DNA from: a virus
Strand: one strand, 5' to 3'
IMG/VR virus record: IMGVR_UViG_3300005530_000017
Span: 1 to 41,135 of that record
DNA length: 41,135 nt
Below are positions 38,943-41,135 of the stretch, piece after piece. The stretch's first letter is position 1, and every line of letters starts with the position of its first letter. Both the position numbers and the translations under genes were made by a program. The notes under the pieces are model-generated. The model made no database searches and had not been told where the DNA came from. It saw nothing but the letters and a program-made list of their open reading frames with translations.

Positions 38943-39530
38943 ATGCCTGATACGATTACCGCAACCGGGAGCACGGCGAAGTTCCTGCCGCATCCAGAGG
39001 GCCAGTTCGTGGCGCAATGCGTGGATACCATTGCGCTTGGCGATGTGGTGAGCACCTACCCCGGAAGGCCAGACCAACTCGTGTCGAAGTGCGCGCTCGT
39101 ATTCCGTACTGGCGAACGTAACGCGGACACGGGCGAGTACATCGACATCGGGCGCGAGTTCACGGTGTCGATGGGCGACAAGGCGAACCTGCGGAAATTC
39201 CTCGAGCAGTGGCGCGGCAAGGCCTACACCGATGAGCAGGTCGAGGCAGGCGTGCCGTTGCACAAGCTCGCGGGCAACTTCGGACTCATCACCGTGGAGC
39301 ATCAGCGCAGCCAAGCGGGTCGCACATATGGCAAGGTGACGGCGTGCGTCGGGCTGCCGAAGCAGATGCAGGAACTCGCCAAGCCCTTCGCCGACTACTC
39401 ACGTTCGCCGCACTGGGACGAGAAGAAACGTGCGAACGCCGCCGCCGCTGCTGCGTTCCGTGAAGCGCAACCGGCGCAAGGCGGGGTGGACGATGAGCCG
39501 CCGCACGAAGACGACGACCTGCCGTTCTGA
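38943..39530 (+). CDS. Phage single-stranded-DNA-binding-like protein
   Basis: 195 residues from ATG 38943. Domain part: FLPHPEGQFVAQCVDTIALGDVVSTYPGRPDQLVSKCALVFRTGE, then REFTVSMGDKANLRKFLEQWRGKAYTDEQVEAG and LHKLAGNFGLITVEHQRSQAGRTYGKVTACVGLP, matching a phage family found near Gp157. The acidic tail ends DDDLPF, the classic SSB C-terminal tip that binds replication proteins. It is likely to coat single-stranded phage DNA. No RecT, Erf or exonuclease is present nearby, so partners could be host proteins. Confidence 0.75.
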   Translation: MPDTITATGSTAKFLPHPEGQFVAQCVDTIALGDVVSTYPGRPDQLVSKCALVFRTGERNADTGEYIDIGREFTVSMGDKANLRKFLEQWRGKAYTDEQVEAGVPLHKLAGNFGLITVEHQRSQAGRTYGKVTACVGLPKQMQELAKPFADYSRSPHWDEKKRANAAAAAAFREAQPAQGGVDDEPPHEDDDLPF

Positions 39531-39598
39531 TGCCCACGCCTTCGACGTGTCCCTGTGACCGCGAGCCCGACGACGCCCCAGACGAGGACCCGCGCTGA
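39530..39598 (+). CDS. Possible 22-residue coupling ORF
   Basis: ATG 39530 shares its first base with the SSB-like stop, and its TGA (39596-39598) overlaps the next ATG. Peptide: CPC motif and an acidic end (EPDDAPDEDPR). The overlaps imply translation but no function is visible. Confidence 0.4.
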   Translation: MPTPSTCPCDREPDDAPDEDPR

Positions 39599-39873
39599 TG
39601 TCGCACCCCGTCACCGCCAAACGTCTCGCGCTCGTGTGCGCCCTGGCCTCTGCGCTGCTGTTCGTGTCCGCGCTCCCCGCGGCGTTCCTCTGGCGGTACG
39701 CGCTGCCCGCGACGGTGCTCGGGCTCGGGGCGCTCGGCTATCAGCGGCATCCCCGCGCGCTCCACGCGCTCAGTCGGACGCTGGATCGGTGGGCGGACGG
39801 CGATCGCCACAAGGACGCGGAACTGCTCGCGAAGCGGCACCCGCTCAAGTCACGCACCACGACCACTCTCTGA
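39598..39873 (+). CDS. Two-helix membrane protein
   Basis: 91 residues from ATG 39598. Two hydrophobic segments (LALVCALASALLFVSALPAAF, about 10-30; and YALPATVLGLGALGYQ, about 34-49), then a charged tail (LDRWADGDRHKDAELLAKRHPLK). Probably sits in the inner membrane. Family unknown; a role in exclusion or host control is possible. Confidence 0.65.
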   Translation: MSHPVTAKRLALVCALASALLFVSALPAAFLWRYALPATVLGLGALGYQRHPRALHALSRTLDRWADGDRHKDAELLAKRHPLKSRTTTTL

Positions 39874-39880
39874 GAAAAAA

Positions 39881-40456
39881 ATGAAAACCCTCGCACGCGA
39901 AGATTTGCGGCAGATGCTGGAGCTGCACGAGAAGTGGCTGCGCGGCATAGATGGCGGCTCGCGCGCTGACCTGAGGGGCGCTGACCTGACGGACACTGAC
40001 CTGAGGGGCACTGACCTGAGGGGCGCTGACCTGACGGGCGCTGACCTGACGGGCGCTGACCTGACGGACACTGACCTGAGGGGCGCTGACCTGACGGGCG
40101 CTGACCTGAGGGGCGCTGACCTGACGGGCGCTGACCTGACGGGCGCTGTCCTGAGGGACGCTGTCCTGACGGGCGCTGTCCTGACGGACGCTGTGTTGTC
40201 TGACGGAGTGCGGTGGGACGAATATCTGCGCGAGGTCGTGCCAGCGCTGCTCGTGGCTGGTGGGCGGGCGCTCGTGGAGGTCGCCACGCCGGATGTATGG
40301 GCGTGCCACGCCTGGAATAACTGTCCGATGCACGCGGCATTCGGGGCGAGCGGAACTCACGAAGTGCCCGCGCTCTATCGTGGGCAGGCCGAGCGGTTCG
40401 TGCAGCTGTTCGACGCGGGGCTCATTCCGCTGCCCGAGGCGGCGCCAGCGGCGTGA
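39881..40456 (+). CDS. Pentapeptide-repeat protein
   Basis: 191 residues from ATG 39881. Residues 29-108 are 16 uninterrupted pentapeptides of the type A(D/V)LxG, with T or R at the fourth position. They should form a right-handed quadrilateral beta-helix. The first 28 residues are helical. The last 80 (residues 110-191) are non-repetitive, with CHAWNNCPMHAAFGASG and QAERFVQLFDAGLIPLP. Some pentapeptide proteins mimic DNA and act on gyrase (Qnr/MfpA), but the 16-repeat rod here is short and gyrase binding is not implied by sequence. Confidence 0.9.
   Translation: MKTLAREDLRQMLELHEKWLRGIDGGSRADLRGADLTDTDLRGTDLRGADLTGADLTGADLTDTDLRGADLTGADLRGADLTGADLTGAVLRDAVLTGAVLTDAVLSDGVRWDEYLREVVPALLVAGGRALVEVATPDVWACHAWNNCPMHAAFGASGTHEVPALYRGQAERFVQLFDAGLIPLPEAAPAA
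39965..40204 (+). repeat. Sixteen tandem 15-bp DNA repeats encoding pentapeptides
   Basis: The 240-base stretch is 16 units of 15 bp of the form GCTGACCTGACGGGC, with very few variants. The last four units change GAC to GTC/GTG (Asp to Val). Synonymous sites are nearly uniform, so the units are similar at DNA level and not only in protein. This is the mark of recent unit duplication, and unit number may vary between isolates. Confidence 0.9.
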
Positions 40457-40707
40457 CGGACACCGCGCACAACCGGCCGATGGTGCTGGCGATCGGGATC
40501 AGATTCGCGCTCAAGCGGCTCGTCCGACTGCGCTTCGCCACGGACAGCACGTCGTTGGCAGAGTTCGACGCGGCGAAGGAGCAGATCGAATCGGCAATCG
40601 AGCAGTTGAAGGACATGGCCACCGAAGTTCCCTCTCCCCCTGCACCGCGAGGCGCGGACAACGTGAACACGAATTCTCAGCGACTCGCGGGGAGGCGTGC
40701 GCGGTAA
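40453..40707 (+). CDS. Hypothetical protein
   Basis: 84 residues from GTG 40453, overlapping the previous stop. A basic first half (PMVLAIGIRFALKRLVRLRFATD) and a helix (LAEFDAAKEQIESAIEQLKDMATE), then a Pro-rich and basic end. Not recognised. Its TAA overlaps the next ATG by one base (TAATG). Confidence 0.55.
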   Translation: MTDTAHNRPMVLAIGIRFALKRLVRLRFATDSTSLAEFDAAKEQIESAIEQLKDMATEVPSPPAPRGADNVNTNSQRLAGRRAR

Positions 40708-41069
40708 TGGCCGACGCTCCGGAACTGGCGGAAGTCCTGGCTGATGCGCGCGAGCGGGCGGCGATCCTTCGACTCGAAGGGCATCCCTCGCAAGCGCGCT
40801 CGATCGAAGCGTTCGTGGACCGCGTGGCGAGCTGCATGCGCGGCTACCTGACACTGCTCTCCGATGCGGAAGCGCACATGCGGAGCGGGTGGAGCCTGCC
40901 GCGGCTCCGGTCGCACTTCGCCGAGTGGCAGGAGGCAGGCTTCGCGTTCCTGGACAGTCGCGGTCGGCGGCGGTACTGCGAGTGCATCGTGCCGGCACGT
41001 ACCGCGCGCGAGGCGGACCGCTTGGCCGGCCAGCGGGGCGACTCCCTGAGCGAGCGGCGGGGCGCCTGA
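40707..41069 (+). CDS. Xis-like HTH protein coupled to integrase
   Basis: 120 residues from ATG 40707. A helical first half, then YLTLLSDAEAHMRSGWSLPRLRSHFAEWQEAGFAFLDSRGRRRYCECIVP. The L(S/T)xxEA...W...LR..F...G.A....RGRRRY pattern resembles a MerR/excisionase-type HTH. Its TGA (41067-41069) shares a base with the integrase ATG, so the two are translated together, as expected for recombination directionality and integrase. The family call is by pattern and position. Confidence 0.6.
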   Translation: MADAPELAEVLADARERAAILRLEGHPSQARSIEAFVDRVASCMRGYLTLLSDAEAHMRSGWSLPRLRSHFAEWQEAGFAFLDSRGRRRYCECIVPARTAREADRLAGQRGDSLSERRGA

Positions 41070-41135
41070 TGCGGAAGACGCTGAAAGAGTATGGGTCGCA
41101 CGGCCGCAGCGTCCGGGTGTTTCAGGAGACGTTCG
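41016..41135. repeat. Terminal direct repeat, right copy
   Basis: Identical to bases 1-120; see the left copy. It covers the end of the Xis-like gene and the first 67 bases of integrase. Confidence 0.95.
41069..41135 (+). CDS. int: Integrase, 5' fragment (duplicate of 54-120)
   Basis: The first 22 codons of integrase are repeated at the right end because of the contig overlap. The full gene is at 54-1295. This is not an additional gene or a truncated integrase. Confidence 0.9.
   Translation, partial: MRKTLKEYGSHGRSVRVFQETF

Noticed and set aside
39965-40204. CRISPR array
   Set aside because: The 15-bp repeats are contiguous with no spacers and encode an uninterrupted pentapeptide rod.

Overview
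The window is one complete, circular genome of a temperate double-stranded DNA phage with no host flanks. Bases 1-120 and 41016-41135 are identical, so the contig closes on itself at 41,015 bp. Gene order and content point to a short-tailed (podovirus-type) virion: small and large terminase, a long portal, a scaffold, a major capsid protein, small head/tail connector genes, a nozzle-like tail protein, two beta-helix tail spikes and a run of four long Ala/Gly/Gln-rich internal (ejection) proteins. No tape-measure, tail-tube or sheath gene is visible. The DNA is GC-rich throughout, with strong G/C preference at codon third positions, so the host should be a GC-rich bacterium. Two apparent lipoproteins fit a Gram-negative-type envelope, but the host phylum cannot be read safely from this sequence.

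Layout: (i) 1-1560 integrase and attP; the attP core looks like the 3' half of a tRNA-Thr(GGU) gene on the minus strand. (ii) 1561-10789 early/replication region, all rightward and mostly with stop-start overlaps: many small Cys-rich proteins, two RusA-like resolvases, an HNH nuclease, a replication initiator carrying five heptameric iterons inside its gene, a putative helicase loader, an RtcB-like RNA ligase and a stand-alone LuxR-type HTH protein. (iii) 10800-34159 late region: AT-rich dyad, terminases, portal, scaffold, capsid, connectors, tail, spikes and ejection proteins. (iv) 34156-35260 lysis: membrane protein, M15-type endolysin, holin. (v) 35264-36238 a leftward, more AT-rich pair (lipoprotein plus membrane protein), likely expressed in the lysogen. 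(vi) 36240-37302 immunity region: DnaA box, leftward repressor, divergent Cro-like protein and a good sigma70-type promoter with an overlapping operator. (vii) 37376-41069 rightward early genes: Gp157-like protein, SSB-like protein, pentapeptide-repeat protein and an Xis-like protein translationally coupled to integrase.

How it may work: the rightward promoter at 36991-37019 appears to drive region vii through xis and int, then across attP into the replication genes of region ii. Because attP lies between int and the replication genes, integration would separate those genes from this promoter. Replication may therefore depend on excision and circularisation. Products with the most biological interest are the phage RtcB (possible repair of tRNAs cut by a host defence), the LuxR-HTH/dyad pair in front of the late genes, the in-gene iterons, and the lysogen-expressed lipoprotein/membrane pair. 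All functions were assigned by reading motifs; no database search was run.
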